Below, one piece after another: positions 27,254-36,909 of a stretch of 64,000 nucleotides of DNA. The stretch is from Polynucleobacter sinensis (GTDB lineage Bacteria; Pseudomonadota; Gammaproteobacteria; Burkholderiales; Burkholderiaceae): the NCBI RefSeq assembly GCF_001595985.1, contig NZ_LOJJ01000003.1, positions 496,001-560,000 on the forward strand, in the 5' to 3' direction. Position numbers and translations under genes: made by a program. The notes below the pieces were generated by a model. The model saw only the letters and a list, made by a program, of their open reading frames with translations. It had not been told where the DNA came from and searched no databases. Numbering within the stretch: position 1 is the stretch's first letter; every line of letters starts with the position of its first letter.

Positions 27254-28111
27254 TTAAGTCAGCTGATACCAATCTTGTATCACCGACCAAGCCGCCTCTG
27301 CAGTTTCAACAAAATGAATTAACTCCATGTCGGCCTGCTCAATCACGCCATGCTCCAGCAACTTCTTAAAGTTTATTACTTCAGACCAAAAATCATGACC
27401 CACCAAAATAATTGGAAAGCGCTCTACCTTCTTGGTCTGCATTAAGGTTAAGACCTCAAAGAGCTCATCAAAAGAGCCAAAGCCGCCAGGGTAGGCAACG
27501 ATTGCCCTCGCCCTGAGCATAAAGTGCATTTTACGAATAGCAAAATAATGAAATCGAAAACTTAACCCAGGTGTTATGTATGAATTGGGATGCTGCTCTC
27601 GGGGAAGACTAATGTTAAAACCGATCGTTTTATCACCAGCTTCACTTGCTCCGCGGTTTGCCGCCTCCATGATTCCTGGACCACCGCCAGTAGCGATATA
27701 TAGCTTATTACGACTCTCAGTTTGCGTAGCGTTGTATCTCGCCACAATCTCACCAAACTCTCTAGCGGAGTCATAGTACTTACAGTGCAATAAAGCCCGT
27801 TTTGCTTCCGCCAATGCTTCAGGAGTCTTTGCATTCCCCTCCATAGCTTTTGCAGTTTGACAACTCACAAATCGGGTTGAACCAAAAACTGTAATAGTGT
27901 GATCAATGCCACGCTCATGAAGCAGAATTTCAGGCTTTAATAGCTCCAACTGAAAACGCAAACCTAAAGTTTCACGTCGAGATAAAAAGGCCTCGTCATC
28001 AAAAGCAAACTTATAGGAGTCATCCGAACTATCCTCCATCAGCTGGCTCTTCTGGAGATTCAAAAAATCAGTAATGGTCTGGGAATTATTCTGGGGTAGC
28101 TTGGAGTTCAT
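27254..28111 (-). CDS. LOG-family TIGR00730 Rossmann-fold protein
   Basis: A 285-residue protein. GGGPGIMEAANRGA (142-155) and PGGFGSFDE (208-216) are the paired LOG signatures; the latter carries the catalytic acidic residue in nucleotide 5'-monophosphate phosphoribohydrolases. It is longer at the N-terminus than plant-type LOG proteins (about 190 residues). Family members release adenine-type bases from nucleotides; the cytokinin function is not implied here. Confidence 0.88.
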   Translation of the reverse strand: MNSKLPQNNSQTITDFLNLQKSQLMEDSSDDSYKFAFDDEAFLSRRETLGLRFQLELLKPEILLHERGIDHTITVFGSTRFVSCQTAKAMEGNAKTPEALAEAKRALLHCKYYDSAREFGEIVARYNATQTESRNKLYIATGGGPGIMEAANRGASEAGDKTIGFNISLPREQHPNSYITPGLSFRFHYFAIRKMHFMLRARAIVAYPGGFGSFDELFEVLTLMQTKKVERFPIILVGHDFWSEVINFKKLLEHGVIEQADMELIHFVETAEAAWSVIQDWYQLT

Positions 28112-28308
28112 ATTACAACCTATAAAGAGTGACTCATGTTAACTCTTGAGCCTAGCGTTTCGATTTTCGAGACCCCCTGCACTCAAGAAAAAATCAGTGT
28201 TACTACCTAGAATTTTGCATTAATTTGCCATCTAGGGCTTATTCGGATTTACCGCAAGGAGCACAAGCGTTAATATTGCCCCATATCAACCAAAACGAAG
28301 GAAAAGCA

Positions 28309-28509
28309 ATGAGCAACCGTTCAATCATCATCATGGTACTAGTGTTAGTTGGTGCCACAGCCTATTTACTCCTCAAAGGCGACGGCGACATTGATATGGG
28401 CGGCGAAAAGCATGGTGCTGAAGCAGCGCATATGGAAGAAGCTAAAAAGGATGCCCCTGCAGCTCCAGTTGCTCCAGCAGCGACTCCAGCGGCAGATGCC
28501 AAGAAATAA
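28309..28509 (+). CDS. Small membrane-anchored protein with Ala/Pro tail
   Basis: A 66-residue protein from ATG at 28309, with GAAGGA upstream; a frame extension of 28 codons has no membrane or ribosome site logic. One membrane segment (about 5-22, IIIMVLVLVGATAYLLL) is followed by a Gly/Asp stretch and an Ala/Pro/Lys tail. It has no recognised family. A strong terminator follows. Confidence 0.65.
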   Translation: MSNRSIIIMVLVLVGATAYLLLKGDGDIDMGGEKHGAEAAHMEEAKKDAPAAPVAPAATPAADAKK

Positions 28510-28527
28510 TCTCTTTTTGAGAAAATC

Positions 28528-28552
28528 AACCGCGGTACGCCGCGGTTTTTTT
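28528..28552 (+). terminator. Rho-independent terminator
   Basis: Perfect 8-bp GC-rich stem AACCGCGG/CCGCGGTT (28528-28535 and 28540-28547), loop TACG, then a run of T's. It ends the small membrane protein transcript before the next gene. Confidence 0.93.
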
Positions 28553-28579
28553 ATGCCCAGGTTTTGTTAAGATGAGCCA

Positions 28580-29395
28580 ATGAAAAATCTCCTCTGGTCT
28601 GGACTACTCCTAATCTCCGTATTTGCCCATGGTCAAACAGCACCCTCCACTCCCCGCAATGTGAGAGATGTAGCCATGATCAAATCATTTGCTCCCACTG
28701 GAATTCTTCGGGTGGGGATTAATTTGGGCAATCCTGTTTTAGCTGGGTCGATCGATAAGACCGAACCCCAGCCCAAGGGAGTGACGATTGACATTGCCAA
28801 AGAAATTGGTAAGCGCACCAATCTGCCTACAGAGCTCATCTCATATCAATCCGCAGGTCAAACCGTAGAGGCCCTCAAGGCTGGTGCGATAGATCTTATT
28901 TTTGTTGCCATTGATCCTATTCGTGGAGCTGATATTAGTTATACCCCTGCATATATTCAGATAGAAGGTGCTTATATGGTCAAAGCCTCATCCCCTTTGC
29001 GTCAGAATGAAGAGGTTGATGCGGCCGGTAATGAGATTGTTGTTGGCAAAGGCAGTGCATATGACCTCTACCTCAGTCGCGAGATCAAAAACGCGACCTT
29101 AGTACGCTCTGCCAGTTCCCAAGCAGTAGTTGATGATTTCATGAACGGCAAAGGCAATGTTGCCGCTGGTGTCAAACAGCAACTTGAGAGCGATGCAAAA
29201 CGCTACCAAGGGCTACGTATGCTTCCTGGAAGATTCATGGTGATTAACCAGGCTATCGGCATCCCCAAAGCTCGCCCTGAATTTGCAAAAACCAATGCGT
29301 ATTTAAGCGACATGATTGCGGAGCTCAAGTCATCTGGATTCATCGAAGCCGCTATGAAACGTCATGGCATTGAAGGGGCTAAGGTAGCCGAATAA
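28580..29395 (+). CDS. Extracellular solute-binding protein, family 3
   Basis: A 271-residue protein with a signal peptide (about 1-19, ending AHGQ). The mature start FAPTGILRVGINLGNP and VTIDIAKEIGKR, then VEALKAGAIDLIFVAID, fit SBP_bac_3 amino-acid binding proteins. The ligand is unknown and no permease is adjacent. It ends four bases from the convergent beta-CASP gene. Confidence 0.85.
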   Translation: MKNLLWSGLLLISVFAHGQTAPSTPRNVRDVAMIKSFAPTGILRVGINLGNPVLAGSIDKTEPQPKGVTIDIAKEIGKRTNLPTELISYQSAGQTVEALKAGAIDLIFVAIDPIRGADISYTPAYIQIEGAYMVKASSPLRQNEEVDAAGNEIVVGKGSAYDLYLSREIKNATLVRSASSQAVVDDFMNGKGNVAAGVKQQLESDAKRYQGLRMLPGRFMVINQAIGIPKARPEFAKTNAYLSDMIAELKSSGFIEAAMKRHGIEGAKVAE

Positions 29396-29399
29396 ATAC

Positions 29400-30815
29400 C
29401 TAGCAAGAGTAGGTTTGAAGGCGCTCGGGTATAAGGACATTTTTCCATTTAAGCTCCGTCCGAATGGCTTCTGCAAAAACTGCCGAAGCCTCAGGCTCGC
29501 CATGCACTACAAAGACAGATTTGGGCGCCGATTTAAAACCCCGTAACCAATCGAGTAACCCAGCCTGATCAGCATGCGCAGACAAGCCACCAATGGTATG
29601 AATAGATGCCCTCACTGGCACCTCCTCGCCAAATAAACGCACTTTTGCTGCCTTATCAACCAAGCGTCGACCCAGACTTCCGTATGCCTGAAAACCAGTA
29701 ATCACAATTGCATTTTGTGAGCGCGGTAAATTATTTTGAAGATGATGCAAAATGCGGCCTGCATCACACATACCACTCGCCGAAATAATAATGGCACCAC
29801 CCTTAATCTTATTGAGTGCTTTCGACTCCTCGACATCTGCAATAAATCGCAAATCCAGGGCGCCAGGATTTTTCTTAAACCACTCAAAGGTTACTTGGGA
29901 CTCTTTATCCAACTGCGAAAAAAAATGCTGAGTTAAATGCGTCGCGGAGGTTGCCATTGGAGAGTCAACCCAAATACTCAGATGGGGTAATAAATTTCTT
30001 CTAACCAAATCAATCAATAAAAAAAGGATCTCTTGAGTGCGCCCTACTGCAAATGCGGGAATCACAATATTTCCTCGAGCATTCATCGTATTAGTTACTA
30101 CTTCAATCAATTCTGCCTCGGTGTCACTCAAGCTCTTGTGTAAACGATCGCCATAAGTCGACTCTACAAGTACCACATCAGCCTGAGAGATCAAGGCGGG
30201 ATCAGGCATCAACAACTTCCCTTTCATACCGATATCCCCAGAAAACACACAACGTTTTTTGCGTGACTGATCTTCAGTAATGTCGATGATCGCTATCGCC
30301 GATCCGAGAATATGACCTGCATTACGAAATTCCAACTCAATTCCTGATGCTAGCTCCAGAACATTCCCATACTCTAGAACCTCACATTGCCCAAGGGCTA
30401 GCTCAGCCTCCTCCATGGAATAAAGTGCGACAGGCAATTCACCACGCCACTTACCCGCCTTTTGCCTACGTTCAGCCCGCTCGACATCGGCGCGCTGCAG
30501 ATGCGCACTGTCAAGTAGCAAAATTTTCAACAGTTCGTATGTAGCACCAGTGCAATAAATAGGGCCGGAAAATCCTTGAGCGCAAAGTCTTGGTAATAGA
30601 CCACTATGGTCGATATGCGCATGGGTGAGCACAACGAATTGAATCTCGTGCGGGGCAAATGGCAGAGGCTCTAGATTTTTTACTGAGGCTTCTCGACCAC
30701 CCTGAAACATACCGAAGTCAACCATGAACCTCACGATATGACCACCTATAGAAGCCTCAACCGAATGCCTTGATCCAGTCACCTCGCCAGCCGCACCGAG
30801 AAATTGAATTTTCAT
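29400..30815 (-). CDS. Beta-CASP metallo-beta-lactamase-fold RNase-like protein
   Basis: A 471-residue protein. The metal motif HAHIDH is at about 65-70; further motifs are FSGDIGM, the beta-CASP region with SGMCDAGRILHHL, and a C-terminal GGLSAHADQ. This is the bacterial Ysh1/CPSF73-like group (RNA-specificity-domain MBL hydrolases), which act on RNA. The exact substrate is unknown. It is divergent from nnrD. Confidence 0.9.
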   Translation of the reverse strand: MKIQFLGAAGEVTGSRHSVEASIGGHIVRFMVDFGMFQGGREASVKNLEPLPFAPHEIQFVVLTHAHIDHSGLLPRLCAQGFSGPIYCTGATYELLKILLLDSAHLQRADVERAERRQKAGKWRGELPVALYSMEEAELALGQCEVLEYGNVLELASGIELEFRNAGHILGSAIAIIDITEDQSRKKRCVFSGDIGMKGKLLMPDPALISQADVVLVESTYGDRLHKSLSDTEAELIEVVTNTMNARGNIVIPAFAVGRTQEILFLLIDLVRRNLLPHLSIWVDSPMATSATHLTQHFFSQLDKESQVTFEWFKKNPGALDLRFIADVEESKALNKIKGGAIIISASGMCDAGRILHHLQNNLPRSQNAIVITGFQAYGSLGRRLVDKAAKVRLFGEEVPVRASIHTIGGLSAHADQAGLLDWLRGFKSAPKSVFVVHGEPEASAVFAEAIRTELKWKNVLIPERLQTYSC

Positions 30816-30877
30816 AATAAGAGGATACTCCCGATAAAATTGCTTATTGAGATAAATAATAGAGCGATACTAAGCAA

Positions 30878-31762
30878 ATGCATGCCAAGGTAACCGAACT
30901 TCAATCATTTGCCCTTATTGAACGCCTTCAGCGAAAACCAATGGAGCACAAAGGCAACGCCGGCAAAGTCTTGCTGGTTGGCGGCGCGCCCGGAATGGCT
31001 GGGGCTCTCATGCTGGCCGGCAAAGCCTCCCTCCATCTCGGAGCGGGCTGGACTATTCTAGAGATGCTAGACCCAAGCTCTGCGCACGCAACCCCGGAGC
31101 AGGCTGAATTAATGCTACGCCTCGCTAGCTTCGATGCACAAGAACAGCTGCAGACTACCGCCCCCGATTTGATCGCTATTGGCCCCGGACTGGGCTACTC
31201 GGATCTAGCCAAAGAATGGTTACGGGCAGTTTTGGAGTTTCCTAAGGTGCCACTAGTTATTGATGCAGATGCGCTCAATTTAATTGCCGATACCCCAGAG
31301 TTTTTGGAGTTACTTCGAAAGCGTAACCAAAGTTTTCCTGGCTTAAGCGCCCTCACCCCCCATCCAGGAGAAGCCGCACACCTTCTGGATATCAGCTCAG
31401 CCCTGGTGCAGGCCGATCGAATCGCCGCCCTCAGATCTCTCGTCACGCTCACCGACTCAATCGTGATTCTTAAAGGGCAGCATACTTTACTTGCATCTCC
31501 TTCACACGAGATCTTGCAATGCATACAAGGAAACCCAGGCATGGCTACAGGCGGCATGGGTGATGCGCTCACTGGAAGCATCGCTGCTATTGCTGCGCAA
31601 GGTATTCAACATCACCTAGACCTTTGGGATGCCTGCTGTATTGGCGTTCAACTACATGCCACCGCAGCAGACAACTTGGTCGCAAAACAGGTTGGTCCCA
31701 TCGGCCTCACTGCAACCGAGGTTATCTTGGAGATGAGAAACCTACTCAACAAGCTGTTATAA
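30878..31762 (+). CDS. nnrD: ADP-dependent NAD(P)H-hydrate dehydratase
   Basis: A 294-residue YjeF C-terminal domain protein. KGNAGKVLLVGGAPGMAGA, DADALNLIA, LTPHPGEAAHLL and the GNPGMATGGMGDALTG catalytic region (with the final Asp) occur in order. It repairs hydrated NAD(P)H using ADP. The N-terminal epimerase domain of the fused form is absent, so an NnrE must be elsewhere. It is followed by an EamA gene after six bases. Confidence 0.9.
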   Translation: MHAKVTELQSFALIERLQRKPMEHKGNAGKVLLVGGAPGMAGALMLAGKASLHLGAGWTILEMLDPSSAHATPEQAELMLRLASFDAQEQLQTTAPDLIAIGPGLGYSDLAKEWLRAVLEFPKVPLVIDADALNLIADTPEFLELLRKRNQSFPGLSALTPHPGEAAHLLDISSALVQADRIAALRSLVTLTDSIVILKGQHTLLASPSHEILQCIQGNPGMATGGMGDALTGSIAAIAAQGIQHHLDLWDACCIGVQLHATAADNLVAKQVGPIGLTATEVILEMRNLLNKLL

Positions 31763-31768
31763 ATAGGG

Positions 31769-32749
31769 ATGCAATCAGTCAGCAAAGCCCATCAAAATCG
31801 CCAGTATCTATACGGCATTCTGATGGCCAGCATAGGCTCCGTTCTCTTTTCTGGCAAAGCCATTCTCATCAAGCTGGCATTTGCACAAAACGCTAGCGCC
31901 GAAACATTAATGGCTTTGCGCTTATTAATGGCGCTCCCTCTCTTTTGGGGAATCTATTGGTGGGAATCTCGCCGAAAACAGATGGCTCGTCTCACATTAC
32001 TAGACCTGGTCAAGGTATTTTCCTTGGGATTTTTAGGTTACTTTCTATCGAGCTATCTCGATTTTTTGGGCTTGCAATATATTTCTGTTGGTCTAGAGCG
32101 CATCGTGCTTTATCTCACACCAACGATCGTCTTATTAATTTCCTATTTTGTTTTAAACAAGGCTATTAGTCGCCTGCAGTGGTACGCCCTCATTATTGGT
32201 TACCTAGGCGTCATTGTGGTGTTCATTCAAGATGCCAGCTCAACTGGCTCTACCGCCCTACTGGGGATGGTGCTGGTATTCTCAAGCGCCTGCTCTTACG
32301 CTATCTACATGATTGGATCTGGCGAAATGGTTAGGAGGGTAGGCAGTGTTCGCCTGGTGGTGTATGCCAGCTCAGCCTCGGCGCTTCTCAGCGTGATACA
32401 AATTCTGATTTATGACCCCAGCGCCCTATTTACACAACTGCCGCAAGTGTATTGGCTTAGCCTACTCAATGCGAGCTTATGCACAGTGATACCCATGCTC
32501 CTGGTTATGATTGCCATTAATCGCATTGGCTCCCCTCTCGTTGCTCAAGCAGGTATTCTAGGGCCCGTCTCCACTATTTTTATGGGCTCGATAGTACTTT
32601 CAGAACCAATCACCTGGATTCAAATCAGTGGAATGGCTTTGGTCATGGGGGCAATGTGGTTGCTAGTGCGCAATGATCCCCCGGCGACTCAAAAAGAAAC
32701 AGGCCCCTCAAAAGCTCCAGACTTTAAGAGGCCCGACATCAGCAATTGA
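31769..32749 (+). CDS. EamA/DMT family transporter
   Basis: A 326-residue protein with ten membrane helices in two EamA repeats (GSVLFSGKAILIKLAF ... and a second repeat ending with SIVLSEPITWIQISG). Such proteins export metabolites or take up nucleotide-sugar-like compounds; the substrate is not predictable. It overlaps nothing but follows nnrD closely, so the two are probably co-transcribed. Confidence 0.85.
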   Translation: MQSVSKAHQNRQYLYGILMASIGSVLFSGKAILIKLAFAQNASAETLMALRLLMALPLFWGIYWWESRRKQMARLTLLDLVKVFSLGFLGYFLSSYLDFLGLQYISVGLERIVLYLTPTIVLLISYFVLNKAISRLQWYALIIGYLGVIVVFIQDASSTGSTALLGMVLVFSSACSYAIYMIGSGEMVRRVGSVRLVVYASSASALLSVIQILIYDPSALFTQLPQVYWLSLLNASLCTVIPMLLVMIAINRIGSPLVAQAGILGPVSTIFMGSIVLSEPITWIQISGMALVMGAMWLLVRNDPPATQKETGPSKAPDFKRPDISN

Positions 32750-32765
32750 TGCGAACTCAGTTCAA

Positions 32766-33029
32766 TTACTGTACTGCAACAGGCTCTGCTGCTGCCTTAG
32801 CTTTCTTCTTAGATTTTTTCTTAGCCTTCTTTTCGGCCTTCTTATCTTTCTTTGGCTTTTTCTGGGCTTTTTTCTCAGCTGCTTTTTCAGGCTGAGCCGG
32901 AATTGCCGGAGTTGCTGGCGTTGCCGCAGGTGCAGGAGCTGGATCAGCAGCTAAAGCAACTAAGGGTGACAGACCAATAGAAGCGGAGATGAGTGTAGCC
33001 AGACTGAGTTTTACAAATTGAGAATTCAT
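32766..33029 (-). CDS. Exported Lys/Ala-rich tail protein
   Basis: An 87-residue protein with a signal peptide (about 1-27, ending ALA). Then comes an Ala/Pro-rich linker and a strongly basic C-terminal half of repeated KKA/KK units (about 50-80). It has no fold that I recognise. The basic tail could bind cell wall or nucleic acid. It lies 16 bases past the convergent EamA gene. It is a real gene by its signal peptide and codon use, though its low complexity makes homology hard. Confidence 0.65.
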   Translation of the reverse strand: MNSQFVKLSLATLISASIGLSPLVALAADPAPAPAATPATPAIPAQPEKAAEKKAQKKPKKDKKAEKKAKKKSKKKAKAAAEPVAVQ

Positions 33030-33112
33030 TGAAGGCTCCAGAAGAGGTTTGTGGATAATTTGATAATACTCAAATATTAACTTTCATTAGTCTAATTTTA
33101 AAAAGGTGGAGC

Positions 33113-33766
33113 ATGAACACATCATTCCCAACGGATATTTACACGGAACCACAAGGCTACTCAGTCAATACCCTTGAGAATTTAGGACCCCTCACCCGAC
33201 TTGCTGGGATCTGGGAAGGACAGCGGGGATTAGATATCAAGCCTAAGGCCGAAGGCCCTAAGAAGCAGGTCTATACCGAACGCATTGAAATGCAACCCAT
33301 AGACCCCCAAACAAATGGTCCACAGCTGTTCTATGGCCTGCGATATCACCTGCACATCACCAAGCCTGATCAAGCAAAGACGTATCACGATCAAGTGGGC
33401 TACTGGTTATGGGAACCCAGCACAGGCGCGATCATTCACACCCTCACCATTCCACGTGGCATGATCACAATGGCGACAGGTATAGCTTCAGCAAACGCAA
33501 CTCAATTTGAGTGTGTTGCAAAAATTGACAATCCAACAGCGGGGATCTCTTCAAGCCCTTTTCTTGACTATGCCTTTAAAACTATTGAATACCGCATCAT
33601 GGTGACCCTGCTAGAGGATGGCACTTGGTCTTATGAGCAGGATACCGTGATGATGATCAAGGGACAGGCTGAACCCTTTCATCATCTTGACACCAATGTC
33701 CTCACCAAAGTTGGAGAACCTACCCCAAATCCATTAGCCTTGGATGCAATAAAAAAGCCGTCCTAA
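33113..33766 (+). CDS. Haem-binding beta-barrel (nitrobindin-like) protein
   Basis: A 217-residue protein. LGPLTRLAGIWEGQRG near residues 23-38 is like the GxWxGxG start of nitrobindin/FABP-like barrels. The later strands YGLRYHLHI, GYWLWEPSTGAI and the C-terminal beta strands fit a ten-stranded barrel of the DUF1794-type. Family members bind haem or NO; here that is by analogy. Its stop codon lies in the loop of the following hairpin. Confidence 0.7.
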   Translation: MNTSFPTDIYTEPQGYSVNTLENLGPLTRLAGIWEGQRGLDIKPKAEGPKKQVYTERIEMQPIDPQTNGPQLFYGLRYHLHITKPDQAKTYHDQVGYWLWEPSTGAIIHTLTIPRGMITMATGIASANATQFECVAKIDNPTAGISSSPFLDYAFKTIEYRIMVTLLEDGTWSYEQDTVMMIKGQAEPFHHLDTNVLTKVGEPTPNPLALDAIKKPS

Positions 33767-33775
33767 GACGGCTTT
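33751..33775 (-). terminator. Terminator overlapping a plus-strand stop codon
   Basis: A 9-bp perfect stem AAAGCCGTC/GACGGCTTT (33754-33762 and 33767-33775) with loop CTAA. The run of A's at 33751-33756 is a T tract on the minus strand, so it ends the aminotransferase operon. The plus-strand gene's TAA lies in the loop. Confidence 0.88.
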
Positions 33776-33793
33776 AAGAGGAGTCAAAAATAC

Positions 33794-34942
33794 TTAGGCC
33801 GGCTGAGGCTCAGTCTCGGTAATTTTTTCCAGAGCTGCAGCAAGATGACCAACGGTACGGTCAACATTTGCCAACTTCTCCAGGCCAAATAAACCGATAC
33901 GGAAGGTGCGGAAATCTGGACGCTCATCACATTGCAAAGGAACGCCAGCAGCAGTCTGCAAACCAAGGGCAATAAACTTTTTACCTGACTGAATATCGAG
34001 ATCCTTGGTGTAGCTCACCACAACGCCTGGCGACTGAAAGCCTTTTGCCGAAACTGAGTGATAACCTTTTGACACCAATAAAGCGCGAACCTTATCACCC
34101 AATTCTTGTTGCTTTTGCTTAAGTGCAGCGAAACCTAATGACTGCGTCTCGCGCATAACATTACGCAAAATTTTGAGGGCATCAGTAGGCATTGTTGTGT
34201 GATACACATGCCCACCCTTTTCATAAGCCTCCATAATTTGCAGCCATTTTTTTAAATCCATTGAAAAACTACTACTTTGCGTAGACTCAATACGCTCTCG
34301 CGCTCTATCTCCCAAAGCAATTAAGGCGCAACAAGGTGAACTACTCCAACCTTTTTGTGGCGCGGTAATTAATACGTCGACATTACAAGCCTTCATATCG
34401 ACCCACATAGCGCCAGAGGCGATGCAATCGAGTACGAATAAACCGTTAACGGAACGCACGGCATCACCAACCGCCTTGAGATAGGCATCTGGCAAGATGA
34501 TTCCGGCAGAAGTTTCAACGTGTGGAGCAAAAACCACTGCTGGCTTTTCTTTTTGAATATAGGCGACGACTTCTTCAATTGGCGCTGGCGCAAAAACACC
34601 TTGAGCCGAATTCTCCAACTGTCTACCCTTGAGTACCGTAATGTCTTGAGTGATATTGGCAAGATCAAAAATCTGAGTCCAGCGATAACTAAACCAACCA
34701 TTGCGCAATACGAGGCATTTTTGATTATTGGCAAACTGACGAGCCACAGCTTCCATGCCGAAAGTTCCGCTACCAGGAACAATCACTGCGGAGCTAGCGT
34801 TATAAGCATCTTTCAAGACACTGGAAATGTCCACCATCACTTTTTTGAACTCTTCAGACATGTGGTTCAAAGAGCGATCGGTGTAAACAACTGAAAACTC
34901 TAACAAACCGTCTGGATCGACGTTGGGAAGTAAGCCTGGCAT
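33794..34942 (-). CDS. Class V aminotransferase, alanine-glyoxylate type
   Basis: A 382-residue PLP enzyme. MPGLLPNVDPDGLLEFSVVY begins the family's N-terminal part, SGTFGMEAVA is the phosphate-binding region, and APQKGW holds the PLP lysine near residue 200. It matches the alanine-glyoxylate/serine-pyruvate aminotransferase group. It is last in a unit after the Bug and FAH-family genes; its substrate is unknown, perhaps an amino acid made from, or used in, the same catabolic route. Confidence 0.85.
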   Translation of the reverse strand: MPGLLPNVDPDGLLEFSVVYTDRSLNHMSEEFKKVMVDISSVLKDAYNASSAVIVPGSGTFGMEAVARQFANNQKCLVLRNGWFSYRWTQIFDLANITQDITVLKGRQLENSAQGVFAPAPIEEVVAYIQKEKPAVVFAPHVETSAGIILPDAYLKAVGDAVRSVNGLFVLDCIASGAMWVDMKACNVDVLITAPQKGWSSSPCCALIALGDRARERIESTQSSSFSMDLKKWLQIMEAYEKGGHVYHTTMPTDALKILRNVMRETQSLGFAALKQKQQELGDKVRALLVSKGYHSVSAKGFQSPGVVVSYTKDLDIQSGKKFIALGLQTAAGVPLQCDERPDFRTFRIGLFGLEKLANVDRTVGHLAAALEKITETEPQPA

Positions 34943-34994
34943 AGTAATTTCCTAGTAAAACATTGAGTAGACCTAAATGATACCGATTTGAGGC

Positions 34995-35951
34995 TTATTG
35001 CACCGCAATACGATTTTCTTTGATTAATTTCGACCATTTAGCCTGATCTACACGCAAAAATCCTGCGAAATCATCTGCACTGCCACTAGCAGGGTCGCTA
35101 CCACGCTCCATCATAGCCTTACGAATCCTACTCTGCGACATAGTAGCCATCACCGCTTGATTAATCTTCTGGACCACTGGCTTTGGGGTGGCAGCCGGAG
35201 CAAATAAACCAAACCAGCCTACCGCACTATAGCCAGGCAAACCAGATTCGGCGACGGTCGGAATATTAGGCAAAGACTCAGAACGCTTAGGACCAGTCTC
35301 TGCTAAAGCCAACAGCTTTCCAGACTCTACTTGAGGCATCACCGTTTGCGCTGGCGCAAACATGAGATCAATATGCCCGGCCAACAAATCTGTTAGAGCT
35401 TGGCCCGTTCCCTTGTATGGAACATGCATTAAATTAATCCCGGCCATCGATGCGAATAACTCAGCAGATAAATGCGATGCAGAGCCAGGTCCTGAAGATC
35501 CGTAGCGCAACTTCCCAGGATTTGTCTTTGCGTAAGCAATCAAGCTACGAATCGATGTGATGTTCAGAGCGGGGTTGATGGTAACGACATAGGGGGATGC
35601 TGAGACCAATGCGACAGGAGCAAACTGAGCAATGTTTTTATCGGTCACTGCGGCCGTAGAGCCCATGAGTAAGGTATAGCCATCCGGAGCCGATTGGGCT
35701 ACCAACTCGGCACCAATAGAACCACTTGCACCTGGACGATTTTCAACAACTAAGGATTGTTTCCAGGCCTCGGTGAGCGAAGGTGTCAACAAACGAATCA
35801 GCGTATCTGCACCACCGCCTGGCGGGAACGGCACAATCACCTTAATCGTTTTCGCTGGAAAGGTATCAACCCCCTGGGAGAATGTGGGAGTGGCAAGCAG
35901 TAAATTCGCAATCACAACACATAAGGGAAATGCAAACTTCACTAAGCTCAT
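34995..35951 (-). CDS. Bug/TctC-family periplasmic substrate-binding protein
   Basis: About 318 residues from ATG at 35951, which has GAGG six bases upstream; that ribosome site lies in the end of the FAH gene. A six-codon longer frame was rejected. Signal peptide, then VIVPFPPGGGADTLIR and ENRPGASGSIGAELVAQ are family signatures. It probably binds the carboxylate consumed by the adjacent TcuAB homologues. No TctA or TctB gene is nearby. Confidence 0.9.
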   Translation of the reverse strand: MSLVKFAFPLCVVIANLLLATPTFSQGVDTFPAKTIKVIVPFPPGGGADTLIRLLTPSLTEAWKQSLVVENRPGASGSIGAELVAQSAPDGYTLLMGSTAAVTDKNIAQFAPVALVSASPYVVTINPALNITSIRSLIAYAKTNPGKLRYGSSGPGSASHLSAELFASMAGINLMHVPYKGTGQALTDLLAGHIDLMFAPAQTVMPQVESGKLLALAETGPKRSESLPNIPTVAESGLPGYSAVGWFGLFAPAATPKPVVQKINQAVMATMSQSRIRKAMMERGSDPASGSADDFAGFLRVDQAKWSKLIKENRIAVQ

Positions 35952-35952
35952 C

Positions 35953-36891
35953 TTAGACCTCGTCAACAATAGTTGTGCTCAATGTGGAGATACCATCGAT
36001 TGAACACTCCACCACATCGCCTGGCTTTAAGTAAAAATCTTCGGCATTTTCCTTACCTACGGCAACGCCACCTGGGGCACCTGTAGAGAACATATCTCCA
36101 GCCTCAATCGGAATAAATCTAGAAAAATGCTCCAGAATGTCTGAGATTTTCCAGATTTGATCAGAAGTATTGACTCTCATCCGCTCTTCTCCGTTTACAG
36201 AGCAAGTCATCCATAGGTCGTATACATTTGGTATCTCATCGATCGTAACAATTTCAGGGCCGAGAGGTCCAAATCCAGGAATATTTTTTGCAGTCCAAAA
36301 GCGCGAGCCCGAAGCAACTTCACGCAACTGCAAATCACGGCAAGTCAGGTCATTCAGAATAGTAACGCCCGCCACATAATTCATGGCCTCTTCTTTTTTT
36401 GCACCAAGCGCTCGTTTACCTATTACAAAAACGAGTTCAGGCTCGTAGTCCAGGCGACTTACCCCTTTTGGACGAATCACTTTCGCCTGATGCCCTGACA
36501 AACAGGAATTCAATTTAATAAAAGATGTTGGCTCCTGTGGAATCTCTTTAATTAAATTAGTACGCTTCAATTCTTCTAGGTGAGTGCGATAGTTTTTTCC
36601 AACACACAAGAACTTTTCAGCATCGATAATGGGCGGCAAATATGTGATTGCCTTTGGATCTAGAAGAATACTGGCAGCTTCTTCATGTGCGGTTTTCACC
36701 CAAGATTTAGCCTGCTCCATCGTCGCTGAACCAGCGCGCAAGAACTCCTTCATACCGATTGGGAAATTCTCAACCTTCTTTAATTTCGCACAATCAGCAA
36801 AAGGCAGAATTTTGTCGCCACCTGGATTAGGCAAACGAGCACCGATCTCAGGGGTAGTTGAACCATTGCGCTTAAAAGTAATTAATCTCAT
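35953..36891 (-). CDS. Fumarylacetoacetase-family hydrolase
   Basis: A 312-residue FAH-family protein with CVGKNYRTHLEELK (N-terminal loop), the acidic metal ligands in DYEPELVFVIGKR, and FSTGAPGGVAVG near the C-terminus. It is longer than the short FAH enzymes because of an N-terminal domain. It lies between tcuB and the Bug gene, so it likely hydrolyses a product of TcuAB chemistry. The substrate is unproven. Confidence 0.87.
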   Translation of the reverse strand: MRLITFKRNGSTTPEIGARLPNPGGDKILPFADCAKLKKVENFPIGMKEFLRAGSATMEQAKSWVKTAHEEAASILLDPKAITYLPPIIDAEKFLCVGKNYRTHLEELKRTNLIKEIPQEPTSFIKLNSCLSGHQAKVIRPKGVSRLDYEPELVFVIGKRALGAKKEEAMNYVAGVTILNDLTCRDLQLREVASGSRFWTAKNIPGFGPLGPEIVTIDEIPNVYDLWMTCSVNGEERMRVNTSDQIWKISDILEHFSRFIPIEAGDMFSTGAPGGVAVGKENAEDFYLKPGDVVECSIDGISTLSTTIVDEV

Positions 36892-36909
36892 TATCTCTTC
36901 TCCGTAGAT

